Shown here one piece after another: positions 56,296-64,000 of a DNA stretch of 64,000 bases (the first letter of the stretch is position 1; every line of letters starts with the position of its first letter). This DNA is from Phytoactinopolyspora mesophila. Its GTDB lineage: Bacteria > Actinomycetota > Actinomycetes > Jiangellales > Jiangellaceae. Position numbers and translations under genes: made by a program. The stretch covers positions 310,001-374,000 of the forward strand of contig NZ_WLZY01000003.1 in assembly GCF_010122465.1 (NCBI RefSeq), given 5' to 3'. Below the pieces are notes generated by a model. The model saw only the letters and a program-made list of their open reading frames with translations, was not told the origin of the DNA and made no database searches.

Positions 56296-57557
56296 TGACG
56301 AGTGCTCCCCTCACTGCTCAAGTGCCCGCGCTGGTTGCACGCACCGTAGAGATCCCCGACCCCGGGCCGCTGCTTTCGACGCTGCCCAGCGAGGCACCTC
56401 TGGTCTGGGTCCGCCGCGGCGAAGGTCTCGCCGGCTGGGGGGAGGCCGCCCGTTTCGACGTCAAAGGCTCCGCCCGGTTCACCGAGGCCGACAAATGGTG
56501 GCGCAATCTCACCCGGACCGCGGTGATCCGGGATGAGGTCCAGCTTCCCGGCACCGGCCCGGTGGCGTTCGGGTCGTTCACCTTTGACGACGGCCCCACG
56601 TCCTCCTCGCTGGTGCTGCCGGAGACGGTCGTCGGGCACCGCGAGGGCCGATGGTGGGTCACCACCGTCAGCGTCAACGGCGACTTGCCGCCCTGGCCGA
56701 GCTTGCCATCCGTGGCTCCGATCAAGCGGCCAGGCCCGGTGACGTTCGCCGACGGCAGCCGCAGCGGCGCCGAGTGGGGCCGAATCGTCGCCGATGCCGT
56801 CAGCCGCATCAACGCCGGTGAACTCGAGAAGGTCGTGCTCGCTCGTGAGCTCATCGCCGAGACACCGCGGCAGCTCGACCTGAGGTGGCCGCTGCGCAGG
56901 CTCAGCGATCGGTACCCACGCTGCTGGACGTTCAGCGTCGACGGTGTGCTCGGCGCCACCCCCGAACTGCTGGTGCGCCGCGAACGCGGCCTGGTCACCT
57001 CCCGCGTGCTGGCCGGAACCATCCGGCGGACCAGGGACGACGTACACGACCTCGCCTTGGCTGCGTCGCTGGCCAGGTCGAGCAAGGATCTCGAGGAGCA
57101 CGAGTTCGCCGTCCGGTCGGTCGCCGACGCCCTGGCCCCGTTCTGCTCGAGTATGAACATCCCCGAGACACCGTTCGTACTCCACCTGCCCAACGTCATG
57201 CATCTGGCCACGGATCTGGCCGGGGTGACCTCCGGACAGGCGTCGTCGCTGCTGATGGCCGGCGCGTTGCATCCCTCGGCCGCCGTGGGTGGCACCCCCA
57301 CGAAGAAGGCTCAGGAGATGATTCGTGAGCTGGAGGCGCTCGACCGTGGCAGGTACGCGGCACCGGTCGGGTGGATCGACAGCTCCGGCGACGGCGAGTG
57401 GGGCATCGCCTTGCGATGCGCGCAGGTCGACTCCAGCGAGCGCACCCGGCTGCGGCTCTTCGCCGGCTGCGGCATCGTGGCCGGCTCCGACCCGACGGCG
57501 GAGCTCGCCGAAAGCGTCGCCAAGCTCGTGCCGATGCGAGACGCGCTCTCCACGTGA
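56295..57557 (+). CDS. menF: Isochorismate synthase
   Basis: 420 residues from the GTG at 56295; the longer frame crosses menG in antisense and is rejected. The chorismate-binding domain includes INAGELEKVVLARE (about 170-183), FSVDGVLGATPELLVRR (about 213-229), LAGTIRRTRDD (about 237-247), HPSAAVGGTPTKKAQ (about 325-339) and the C-terminal RLRLFAGCGIVAGSDP (near 388). It converts chorismate to isochorismate, the first step of classical menaquinone synthesis. A 24-bp tandem duplication covers its stop codon. Confidence 0.92.
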   Translation: MTSAPLTAQVPALVARTVEIPDPGPLLSTLPSEAPLVWVRRGEGLAGWGEAARFDVKGSARFTEADKWWRNLTRTAVIRDEVQLPGTGPVAFGSFTFDDGPTSSSLVLPETVVGHREGRWWVTTVSVNGDLPPWPSLPSVAPIKRPGPVTFADGSRSGAEWGRIVADAVSRINAGELEKVVLARELIAETPRQLDLRWPLRRLSDRYPRCWTFSVDGVLGATPELLVRRERGLVTSRVLAGTIRRTRDDVHDLALAASLARSSKDLEEHEFAVRSVADALAPFCSSMNIPETPFVLHLPNVMHLATDLAGVTSGQASSLLMAGALHPSAAVGGTPTKKAQEMIRELEALDRGRYAAPVGWIDSSGDGEWGIALRCAQVDSSERTRLRLFAGCGIVAGSDPTAELAESVAKLVPMRDALST

Positions 57558-57592
57558 CGGGCACGACCGCTCTCCACGTGACGGGCACAACC
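57545..57592 (+). repeat. 24-bp tandem duplication over the menF stop
   Basis: The 24-bp unit beginning GCTCTCCACGTGACGGGCAC occurs at 57545-57568 and 57569-57592 with one substitution. The first copy contains the menF stop (57555-57557). Confidence 0.85.
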
Positions 57593-57597
57593 TGAGT

Positions 57598-57713
57598 GGC
57601 TCCGGCGAAAGGGATCTCTCCTCGCCCAGCAGACTCGGCAGGAGAGGGGCTTCGCCGTCGTCCTCCCTCGCTGATGCCCGCCACACCATGGAGAGATCCC
57701 TTTCGCCGGAGCC
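57598..57713. repeat. Family A palindromic repeat, copy 1 (minus orientation)
   Basis: A perfect 24-bp stem (57598-57621 with 57690-57713) encloses a 68-nt interior. Read on the minus strand, the interior matches copy 2 at 62475-62578 almost base for base (ATGGTGTGGCGGGCATCAGC and GAGTCTGCTGGGCGA blocks), while the outer stem differs in sequence yet stays fully paired. It fills the gap between convergent menF and menD and may also terminate both. Confidence 0.88.
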
Positions 57714-57720
57714 CCGGGGA

Positions 57721-59442
57721 CTAGTGGTGCGTGACGGCGTCGCGCAGCCGGGCATGCAGATCACGTAGTGCGTTCCGATCGACGCGCACCTCGACGACCG
57801 TTCGGCCGGACCGCGGCTCGGCCAGTTCGGCGCGCAATTGGGCCACATCGTCCACCCGGACGTGCGCGAGGCCGTAACCCGCGCACAGCGCGGCGAGATC
57901 CGCCGCATGCGGGGTGCCGAATACCCGCTCGAATGGCTTCGCGTACTCCGGTGCCCCCTGTTCCAGCAACGAGAAGATCCCGCCGCCGGAGTCGTTGAGG
58001 ACAACGATCTGCATATCGGGTGTGTCCTCTGACGGCCCTACGAGCAGCCCGCCGGCGTCGTGCAGAAACGCCAGGTCTCCGACCAGAACCCTGGTCAACC
58101 GGCCCGACGCGAGCCCCACACCCGCCGCGGTCGACAGCGTGCCGTCGATCCCGGCCAGTCCCCTGTTGGCCAGCACGAGCGGACCCGCCTGACTCTCGGC
58201 GTCCCCGGCGAACGGAGCGGCAGTGAGGTCGACGTCGCGAATCGGATTGGACGACGCCACGACCAGCGCCTCGCCGTCGCGCAGCGCCGCCCACACCTCC
58301 CGTGCCACCAAGGGGCCATTCAGCGTTCCGGTGTCGAGTACGCCGTCAATGGCACGCCGCGCGATGTGGTCCGCCTCCTGCCACGCCGCCAGCCAACCGT
58401 TGCCGGCCTCACCTGGGTGATCGTGCCGCGCCATGTGCACGGCGTGGGTCACGTGTGCGGCATTGCGGGCGGCGTCGGGCCAGCCGTCGCCCGCTGCCAC
58501 GACAACCACCTCCACGTCGCGCCGGGCCAGCAACGCACTAACCGGCCGCGACAACGTAGGACGGCCGAAGACCACAACCCGCTCGATCTGCCCGCCGAGT
58601 TCCGGACGGCTGAGCAACAGCCGATAGGGTCCGAGCGCGTTCGGCCCGGACCGTGCGCCCGAAGACGGCTCAGCCAGCAACGGGAAGCCACCTCGCTCGG
58701 CGAAATCCCGCGCTGCGAACCCGGCCCCGTCCCCGGCGATGACGGCCGTCCGTGGTCCCCACGGCAGCGCCAGCGCACTTCCGGGAGCAGATGGATCAGG
58801 CTGACCCGGACGGGGTGGGTGCACGGCATGCACCGCCGTCCGGCCGTGCGGAGACGACTCCGACGACACCCACGACGCCGCGGCGCTGCCAGGGTCGGGC
58901 ACCAGCGGCTCACGGAACGACAGATTCAGGTGCGCAGGACCCGGCGCGCCGCCACGTGAGCCGGCGCATGCGGCCAAGGCCCGGGCGAGGAGGCTGCGCA
59001 TGTCCGCGACTTCGTCCGGGCGCCCGTACGGCGCGGGCACGTCGGCGAAATAGCGCACGGCCGAGCCGAAGATGGCGACCTGGTCCGTCGTCTGATTCGC
59101 GCCGGTACCGCGCATCTCATGCGGACGATCCGCGGTGAGCAGGATCAAGGGCACGTTTGAATGCGCCGCTTCGAGCACGGCCGGATGCAGGTTCGCCACC
59201 GCGGTCCCGGACGTCGTGGCGACGGCCACCGGGCCGCTCACCCTGGCCAGCCCCAGCGCGGTGAAGGCAGCCGAACGCTCGTCGATGCGCACATGCAGCC
59301 GCAGGTGCCCCCGGTCCGCGGCGGCCGCGAAGGCGAACGCCAGCGGCGCACTGCGTGATCCGGGGGCGAGCACAGCGTGTTCAACTCCGTGGCGGACGAG
59401 CTCGTCGACGATCGCCTCGGCCACAGCCGTCGAAGGATTCAC
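57721..59442 (-). CDS. menD: 2-succinyl-5-enolpyruvyl-6-hydroxy-3-cyclohexene-1-carboxylate synthase
   Basis: 573 residues. The N-terminal TPP domain has HAVLAPGSRSAPLAFAFA (about 22-39) and TSGTAVANLHPAVLEA (about 78-93). The C-terminal TPP/Mg site has VGDLAFLHDAGGLL (about 463-476) and VVLNDSGGGIFSLLEQ (about 492-507). It joins isochorismate and 2-oxoglutarate with decarboxylation. It is followed (minus strand) by the family A repeat, and preceded 2 bp away by the sortase-like gene. Confidence 0.95.
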   Translation of the reverse strand: MNPSTAVAEAIVDELVRHGVEHAVLAPGSRSAPLAFAFAAAADRGHLRLHVRIDERSAAFTALGLARVSGPVAVATTSGTAVANLHPAVLEAAHSNVPLILLTADRPHEMRGTGANQTTDQVAIFGSAVRYFADVPAPYGRPDEVADMRSLLARALAACAGSRGGAPGPAHLNLSFREPLVPDPGSAAASWVSSESSPHGRTAVHAVHPPRPGQPDPSAPGSALALPWGPRTAVIAGDGAGFAARDFAERGGFPLLAEPSSGARSGPNALGPYRLLLSRPELGGQIERVVVFGRPTLSRPVSALLARRDVEVVVVAAGDGWPDAARNAAHVTHAVHMARHDHPGEAGNGWLAAWQEADHIARRAIDGVLDTGTLNGPLVAREVWAALRDGEALVVASSNPIRDVDLTAAPFAGDAESQAGPLVLANRGLAGIDGTLSTAAGVGLASGRLTRVLVGDLAFLHDAGGLLVGPSEDTPDMQIVVLNDSGGGIFSLLEQGAPEYAKPFERVFGTPHAADLAALCAGYGLAHVRVDDVAQLRAELAEPRSGRTVVEVRVDRNALRDLHARLRDAVTHH

Positions 59443-59444
59443 GG

Positions 59445-60566
59445 TCAGTCGATCTGGCGCAGCCAGGTGAATCCGGTGTTGGCGCCCTGGCAGGTCTGGA
59501 GAATGACGTCACAGGCGTCGCCACACGCCCAGTTGGACGCACTTCCCAGCGCGGCCCCGCGCCCGGGCGCGATGACCCGGTCGACGACCTCGTAGATGCC
59601 GGCCTGCTCGCCCTCCAGCTCTACGAGCGTGCCCATGGGCATCGCGTTCCACCACGCGTTGCCCAGGTAGTCATGTGCGGCGACGAACGTGTCCACAGTG
59701 ACGGGCGCGTAGTGGCATGCCACGCCATACGGGAGGTTGTCGATGTCGGTGCTGTTGTTGCACACCCGGACCTCGATGTTGCGAACGTCGTCGCTGAGCA
59801 CGACACCGGTGTCGCTCTTGACCTCGTCGAAGCGATCTCCGCCGGGGTAGACGAAACGGAACTCGTCGCCGATCGCGGCGTCGACCTCGATCTCGGCCGT
59901 GCTGTCGGCATCGGTGGTGACCTCGGTGACTGTCTCCCATGTGTCGCCGACCTTCGCCTGCAACTCGAGCTCGCCGACAATGGCGACCCCGGCTTCAGTG
60001 GTCCAGGTGGCGATGACTTCGGCCATACCGTCGTCGGTGGGCGAGGCGGTGGCGGTGACCCGCGAAGGCAGCAGGTCAGTTGTGACCACCGTGACGTCGT
60101 TGGAGACGGTGGCTTCCATCTCATCGCTGCCGCCGTAGGCGAGCCGGTAGATGCCGGTCTCGCTGACATCCAGCTCGACGCTGCCACCCTCGTCGCCGAG
60201 CTCGATCTCGGCGACGTTCTCCCAGGTGTCGCCGTCGACCTCCTGCAGATCGACGACCGCGTGCACGGGCCCGGCATCGGAACTGTTCCACTCGGCGGTG
60301 AACGTCACCTCGTCCCAGCCGTTCACGTTCTCCGGAACGGTGAGAATCAGCTCGTCGCCGCCTTCGGGCTCGGCGTGCAGGGCCTGGACCGGGTCGGAGT
60401 CACTGGGCGACGGCGGGAGAACGATGGGCTTCGACGCCGCCCGGATCACCTTGGCCGTGGCCGTCGTGTCCTCCGATGATCCGTCGCTGGCCCCACCGAT
60501 CAACGTAAAGGCCACCGCACCCGCGATGACAATCACACCCGCGCTAGCCAGCAGACGAGACCCCAT
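59445..60566 (-). CDS. Secreted Ig-like protein with C-terminal sortase-like domain
   Basis: 373 residues from the ATG at 60566 (GGAAG upstream); starts up to 60623 are possible. An N-terminal hydrophobic anchor or signal (LLASAGVIVIAGAVAFTLIGG, about 4-23 span) is followed by two beta-rich Ig-like repeats with similar phrases (GDTWENVAEIEL, GDTWETVTEVTT). The last ~95 residues look like a sortase fold: a His in AAHDYLGN (His298), VILQTCQG with a possible catalytic Cys359, and Arg370 near the end (TWLRQID), the His-Cys-Arg order of sortases. The gene ends 2 bp before menD on the same strand. Function is inferred; the C-terminal domain may be inactive or structural. Confidence 0.6.
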   Translation of the reverse strand: MGSRLLASAGVIVIAGAVAFTLIGGASDGSSEDTTATAKVIRAASKPIVLPPSPSDSDPVQALHAEPEGGDELILTVPENVNGWDEVTFTAEWNSSDAGPVHAVVDLQEVDGDTWENVAEIELGDEGGSVELDVSETGIYRLAYGGSDEMEATVSNDVTVVTTDLLPSRVTATASPTDDGMAEVIATWTTEAGVAIVGELELQAKVGDTWETVTEVTTDADSTAEIEVDAAIGDEFRFVYPGGDRFDEVKSDTGVVLSDDVRNIEVRVCNNSTDIDNLPYGVACHYAPVTVDTFVAAHDYLGNAWWNAMPMGTLVELEGEQAGIYEVVDRVIAPGRGAALGSASNWACGDACDVILQTCQGANTGFTWLRQID

Positions 60567-60673
60567 ATACCCATCTTCCATGATCAACCGCGTACTTGCC
60601 ACGGAACCTCCAGGTGACGTCACTATTCTGACGAACCGGGTGGGTGGATGGTTCCGGACTCAGCGCCTGTTCC

Positions 60674-61363
60674 TCAACCGAGTTCGATGGAGTTGGTGAT
60701 CTGCTCGAAGTACTCCTCAGCTTGCCCGCTGTTTTGCTGTTCAGAGGAGACAAGTGGCTGCAGGACGTGATCGTCGAGCTCGATCAGCTGGAAGGTCGTC
60801 ACATAGTCCGCACCGAAGGAGACTTCGGCCTCGATACCTTCGTTGCCGTCGACCGTGATGCTCTCGCTGCGCTCGACGGTGCCCGCGATCTGGTCGGCGA
60901 CGCCCTGCATCCCGACCTCGAGGTCGTACATGCCACCGTCCAGGTCAAGAACGTTGAAGCCGACCTCGACATCCCCCTCGACCATGAAGAACGAGCGGGC
61001 GGTCATGGTGCCGCCGTCACCGGTCGGAGCTTCTTGCTCCTGCGGCGCGACCGCATCCGGCAACGCCACGCTGATGCCGCTGGGCTCGTCGGTCACCAGC
61101 GTCCAGCCGTCAGGAATATCCACCCCGGCCAGGGTGTCGTCGTCCGCGTCGTCGTCCGCGCCGTCATCCGCGCCGTCGTCCGCGTCGTCGTCCGCGCCGT
61201 CATCCGCGCCGTCGTCCGCGTCGTCGTCCGCGCCGTCATCCGTGGTGACGTCGCCGCTGTCGACTGGGCCGTCGTCGCCGGAACCGTCGTCCGATCCGCA
61301 CCCGGCGATCAGGAGGCTGGTCAAAAGGAGCGCGGAGGACGTCCGCAGCGCCGTGCGCAACAT
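60674..61363 (-). CDS. Lipoprotein with Asp-rich tandem-repeat linker
   Basis: 229 residues. Lipobox LIAGC (about 18-22), then an acidic linker of DDGADDGADDDA-type repeats (about 40-75), then a ~150-residue soluble domain (GWTLVTDEPSGISVALPD start) that resembles PsbP/DcrB- or LpqN-like lipoproteins of actinobacteria. The linker is encoded by a 36-bp tandem repeat and is likely to vary in length between strains. Same strand as the sortase-like gene, 107 bp upstream of it. Role unknown. Confidence 0.8.
   Translation of the reverse strand: MLRTALRTSSALLLTSLLIAGCGSDDGSGDDGPVDSGDVTTDDGADDDADDGADDGADDDADDGADDGADDDADDDTLAGVDIPDGWTLVTDEPSGISVALPDAVAPQEQEAPTGDGGTMTARSFFMVEGDVEVGFNVLDLDGGMYDLEVGMQGVADQIAGTVERSESITVDGNEGIEAEVSFGADYVTTFQLIELDDHVLQPLVSSEQQNSGQAEEYFEQITNSIELG
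61139..61246. repeat. 36-bp tandem repeat in the lipoprotein gene
   Basis: Three consecutive 36-bp units (starting 61139, 61175, 61211; each beginning GTCGTCCGCGTCGTCGTCCG) encode the acidic linker. The third unit diverges in its last bases. The unit length keeps the reading frame. Confidence 0.85.
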
Positions 61364-61473
61364 GCATCGGCCCTTTCAGAAGAAGGTGGGTGTTGAGCTA
61401 GTTTCTCGCAACGTCGACACTAACGAATGCACACGCGTCCCAACCGGGAAACCGGGCAGATCGTGGCTCGCCG

Positions 61474-61487
61474 TAAAGTGACATCCG
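61474..61487 (+). promoter_or_regulatory. Candidate -10 element for leaderless menB transcript
   Basis: TAAAGT (61474-61479) is 7 bp before the GTG at 61487 and no ribosome-binding site is present, as for menF. Confidence 0.4.
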
Positions 61488-62443
61488 TGACAACCGCACT
61501 GTTCGACGTCTCGCGCTGGCGCCCCGTCGAGGGCTTCGAATTCACTGATATCACCTATCACCGCCAGGTCTTCGGTGGGCAGGATCAGGGCACCGTCCGC
61601 ATCGCCTTCGACCGGCCCGAGGTCCGCAACGCGTTCCGGCCGCACACGGTCGACGAGCTGTACCGAGCACTCGATCACGCCCGAATGACCTCCGACGTCG
61701 GTTGCATATTGCTGACCGGCAACGGGCCGTCCCCGAAGGATGGAGGGTGGGCATTCTGTTCCGGAGGCGACCAACGCGTACGCGGCCGCGACGGTTATCG
61801 CTACACCACCACTGGTGACCACCCGGCCGGAGACACCGTGGCGGGCGCCTCGGGCGTGGCGCGGCCGGAACGGATCGATCCGGCCCGGGCCGGCCGGTTG
61901 CACATCCTCGAAGTGCAGCGGCTCATCCGCACCATGCCCAAGATCGTCGTCGCGGTCGTGCCGGGATGGGCCGCGGGCGGAGGGCACAGCCTGCACGTGG
62001 TGTGTGACCTCACGCTGGCAAGTGCCGAACATGCGCGCTTCAAGCAGACCGACGCCGACGTCGGCTCGTTCGATGCCGGATACGGCTCGGCCTATCTCGC
62101 CCGGCAGGTCGGACAGAAGTTCGCCCGCGAGATCTTCTTCCTGGGAGACGAATACTCCGCCGAGGACGCTTTCCGGATGGGCATGGTCAACGCGGTGGTC
62201 CCGCATGCCGAGCTGGAGAACGTCGCGCTCGATTGGGCTGCCAAGATCAATGGCAAGAGCCCCACCGCCCAGCGAATGCTCAAGTTCGCATTCAACGCCG
62301 TCGACGACGGCATGGTCGGGCAGCAGGTATTCGCAGGTGAGGCGACCCGGCTGGCGTATATGACCGACGAAGCAGTGGAAGGCCGCAACGCTTTCCTCGA
62401 GAAGCGGGACCCCGACTGGTCCCCCTTCCCTTGGTATTTCTGA
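61487..62443 (+). CDS. menB: 1,4-dihydroxy-2-naphthoyl-CoA synthase
   Basis: 318 residues from the GTG at 61487; a GTG three codons upstream is possible. Crotonase fold with FDRPEVRNAFRPHTVDEL (about 42-59), the oxyanion-hole segment WAFCSGGDQRVRG (about 88-100), VAVVPGWAAGGGHSLHVVCDLT (about 152-173) and the MenB-specific DADVGSFDAGYGSAYLARQVG (about 187-207). It closes the second ring from o-succinylbenzoyl-CoA. A family A repeat lies 31 bp after its stop. Confidence 0.95.
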   Translation: MTTALFDVSRWRPVEGFEFTDITYHRQVFGGQDQGTVRIAFDRPEVRNAFRPHTVDELYRALDHARMTSDVGCILLTGNGPSPKDGGWAFCSGGDQRVRGRDGYRYTTTGDHPAGDTVAGASGVARPERIDPARAGRLHILEVQRLIRTMPKIVVAVVPGWAAGGGHSLHVVCDLTLASAEHARFKQTDADVGSFDAGYGSAYLARQVGQKFAREIFFLGDEYSAEDAFRMGMVNAVVPHAELENVALDWAAKINGKSPTAQRMLKFAFNAVDDGMVGQQVFAGEATRLAYMTDEAVEGRNAFLEKRDPDWSPFPWYF

Positions 62444-62474
62444 TCAAGATCGCGACTGGACATGATGCGGCCGT

Positions 62475-62578
62475 GGGAAAATGGGTCTCTCCATGGTGTG
62501 GCGGGCATCAGCGAGGGAGGTCGATGGCGAAGCCTCTCCCCGACCGAGTCTGCTGGGCGAGGAGAGACCCATTTTTCC
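62475..62578. repeat. Family A palindromic repeat, copy 2 (plus orientation)
   Basis: An 18-bp stem (62475-62492 with 62561-62578, one G-U-type position) encloses a 68-nt interior nearly identical to that of copy 1 at 57598-57713. The 3' arm includes ATTTTTCC, so it may terminate menB or attenuate menE. It ends 27 bp before the menE start codon. Confidence 0.88.
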
Positions 62579-62605
62579 GGGGCCCCGGCTAAACTTGGAG
62601 GCGCG

Positions 62606-63832
62606 ATGGAAACGCCAGCCACGACAACGACGTCGGCGGCTACCCGCTCGCTCCAGGCGATCGAGGTGCCGCTGTCGCCTGCTGTGCTTCCTCGCCTCTA
62701 TCCCGCGGTCGTCGCCGCATTGAGCGGCGGTCCCGCGCTGTTGCCGGTGCCTGACCACCCAGCACCCGTTCGCGAGGACCTGCTGGCCACCCTCCAGCCG
62801 GACACACCACTCGAAGACACCGAGACAGCCTTCGTCGTCCCGACGTCGGGCTCCACCGGTGAACCCAAGGGGGTGTTGCTCAGCGCGAAGGCCGTACAAG
62901 CCTCTGCCGCGGCCACGCTCCGGCGCCTCGGTGGCCCCGGCCGGTGGCTGCTGGCACTGCCGGCTACCCATGTTGCCGGACTGATGGTGCTGGCCCGCTC
63001 GTTCGTCGCCGAGACCGAGCCCGTGGCGCTCGACCTCTCCGGCGGGTTCGATCCCGAACTCTTCGCGGCGGCCAGCGTTCGCTTGTTCGCCTCTGGCCCG
63101 CACCGCCGCTACACCGCACTCGTGCCGCGCCAGCTGGCAGCGCTGCTCGACGCCGGCGAAGCCGCCGTGGCAGCCCTCACCGGGTATCACGCCGTGCTCA
63201 TCGGCGGCTCCGCGGTCAGCCCCGAAATCTTGGAACGCGCGCGGGCCGCCGGGGTTTCCGTGGTCACCACCTACGGCGCGACTGAGACATGCGGTGGGTG
63301 TGTGTACGACGGCTTGCCCCTGGACGACGTCGAGGTGCAGCTCGCCCCCGATGGCAAGATCCGGCTTCGCGGACCGATGCTGGCCAGCGGATACCGGCTG
63401 CGGCCACAGCTGAGCGCGGATGTGCTCGGCGACGGCTGGTACACCACCGCTGATATCGGCCAGGTCGGGCCTGACGGCCGGCTCAGCGTGATCGGGCGAA
63501 GCGACGACGTCGCCGTGTCCGGCGGGGTCAACGTGCCGCTGGTGGCTGTCGACCATCTTGTTGCCGCGCATCCTGCCGTCCGAGAGGCCCTGGCCGTGGC
63601 CTTGCCGGACCCGGAGTGGGGGCAGCGGGTGGTCGCGGCCGTCGTCGCCCAAGACCCTGAGCAGCCGCCCCGCCTGGAGTCGGTGCGCGCGCACGTCATG
63701 CGCCGCGCCCCCGCGGCGTACGCACCCAAGGAGCTGATCATCGTCGACACACTGCCTGTACTGGCAAATGGCAAGGTGGATCGCCTCGGTCTCACACAGG
63801 GCCTCAGCGAGTCCCGGGCCGCCGTCAGCTGA
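62606..63832 (+). CDS. menE: o-Succinylbenzoate-CoA ligase
   Basis: 408 residues from the ATG at 62606 (GGAG 5 nt upstream). A longer frame from 62462 reads through the palindromic repeat and is rejected. The AMP-binding loop is [16 protein letters not shown] (about 75-90), with [18 protein letters not shown] (about 219-236) and the C-terminal [14 protein letters not shown] (about 298-311). The enzyme is short compared with typical acyl-CoA ligases, as MenE usually is. The stop overlaps the menA start. Confidence 0.93.
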   Translation: METPATTTTSAATRSLQAIEVPLSPAVLPRLYPAVVAALSGGPALLPVPDHPAPVREDLLATLQPDTPLEDTETAFVVPTSGSTGEPKGVLLSAKAVQASAAATLRRLGGPGRWLLALPATHVAGLMVLARSFVAETEPVALDLSGGFDPELFAAASVRLFASGPHRRYTALVPRQLAALLDAGEAAVAALTGYHAVLIGGSAVSPEILERARAAGVSVVTTYGATETCGGCVYDGLPLDDVEVQLAPDGKIRLRGPMLASGYRLRPQLSADVLGDGWYTTADIGQVGPDGRLSVIGRSDDVAVSGGVNVPLVAVDHLVAAHPAVREALAVALPDPEWGQRVVAAVVAQDPEQPPRLESVRAHVMRRAPAAYAPKELIIVDTLPVLANGKVDRLGLTQGLSESRAAVS

Positions 63833-64000
63833 TGGCCACTTCCACCGAGTGGGTGCAAGGCGCCCGCCCTCGAACCCTGCCCGCGGCTGTGTCACCCGTG
63901 CTGGTCGGCACCGGTGCCGCCGCGGCGGTTGACGCCGTACACCTGGGCCGGGCCCTGCTTGCCTTGATCGTCGCGGTGGCTCTGCAAGTCGGAGTGAACT
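63832..64000 (+). CDS. menA: 1,4-dihydroxy-2-naphthoate polyprenyltransferase, 5' part (cut by window edge)
   Basis: 56 codons are visible from the ATG at 63832, overlapping the menE stop (TGATG). The N-terminus [20 protein letters not shown] (about 7-26) is the characteristic opening of MenA, followed by the first membrane segment. It attaches the polyprenyl chain to the naphthoate ring. Confidence 0.85.
   Translation, partial: MATSTEWVQGARPRTLPAAVSPVLVGTGAAAAVDAVHLGRALLALIVAVALQVGVN

Noticed and set aside
56172-58004. A 610-codon minus-strand frame running across menF and into menD
   Set aside because: Overlaps two well-supported genes and the palindromic repeat; no domain resemblance.
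61139-61246. A CRISPR-like array
   Set aside because: The units are contiguous without spacers and encode an in-frame acidic linker. No other array or cas gene was seen.
62462-62605. A longer MenE start including the repeat-derived residues
   Set aside because: These codons come from the palindromic repeat, also present at 57598-57713 outside any gene, and the ATG at 62606 has its own ribosome-binding site.
62444-63895. A 483-codon minus-strand frame opposite menE
   Set aside because: Antisense to menE, whose AMP-binding motifs are unambiguous.

Overview
This is a 64 kb chromosomal stretch from a high-GC actinobacterium. The evidence is the GC-rich codon use, frequent GTG starts, GTGA/ATGA overlaps between genes, a full classical menaquinone gene set, an actinobacterial-style 14-gene complex I operon, a ferredoxin-dependent 2-oxoacid oxidoreductase and many secreted lipoproteins. 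The mixture of genes reminds me of Jiangellales (Jiangella and relatives), but that is an inference without any database comparison.

Layout. (1) 1-6985: the end of an exopolysaccharide locus, with a glycosyltransferase fragment, a Wzy-like polymerase, a GT4 glycosyltransferase, a sulfotransferase, an FkbM methyltransferase, a bacterial tyrosine kinase and an overlapping low-molecular-weight tyrosine phosphatase. (2) 7081-11879: tRNA-Tyr, a YajQ-family protein, an HtpX-like protease and the korAB 2-oxoacid:ferredoxin oxidoreductase. (3) 12054-17027: a giant secreted multidomain protein (ThuA, sugar dehydrogenase propeller, PKD, carbohydrate-binding and DUF1080-type domains). (4) 17511-24543: a seven-gene, tightly coupled operon that I recognise as an Ebo-type metabolite operon (EboC, EboA, EboB, EboE and EboF homologues plus a second isomerase). 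It begins with an inositol-phosphate-synthase-like gene and contains no EboD-type cyclase. This is the most interesting system in the window. (5) 24572-30743: a membrane protein flanked by two copies of a palindromic repeat, a fused HyuA-HyuB/5-oxoprolinase and a RarD-like transporter. (6) 30749-49356: polyprenyl diphosphate synthase, the complete nuoA-N operon and a MenJ-like geranylgeranyl reductase. (7) 49628-55434: a GH63-type glycoside hydrolase with a complete sugar ABC transporter. (8) 55464-64000: menaquinone genes menG, menF, menD, menB, menE and the start of menA, interrupted by a secreted Ig-like/sortase-like protein and an Asp-rich lipoprotein.

How the parts fit. KOR supplies reduced ferredoxin from 2-oxoacids, complex I oxidises NADH and reduces menaquinone, and the men genes with the polyprenyl synthase and MenJ-like reductase make and tailor that quinone. 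Most of the second half of the window is therefore a respiratory-chain region. The noncoding DNA carries several families of palindromic repeats. One ~110-bp family occurs twice in the men region and differs between copies by changes in the stem that preserve pairing. No CRISPR array, insertion sequence, prophage or rRNA operon was seen.
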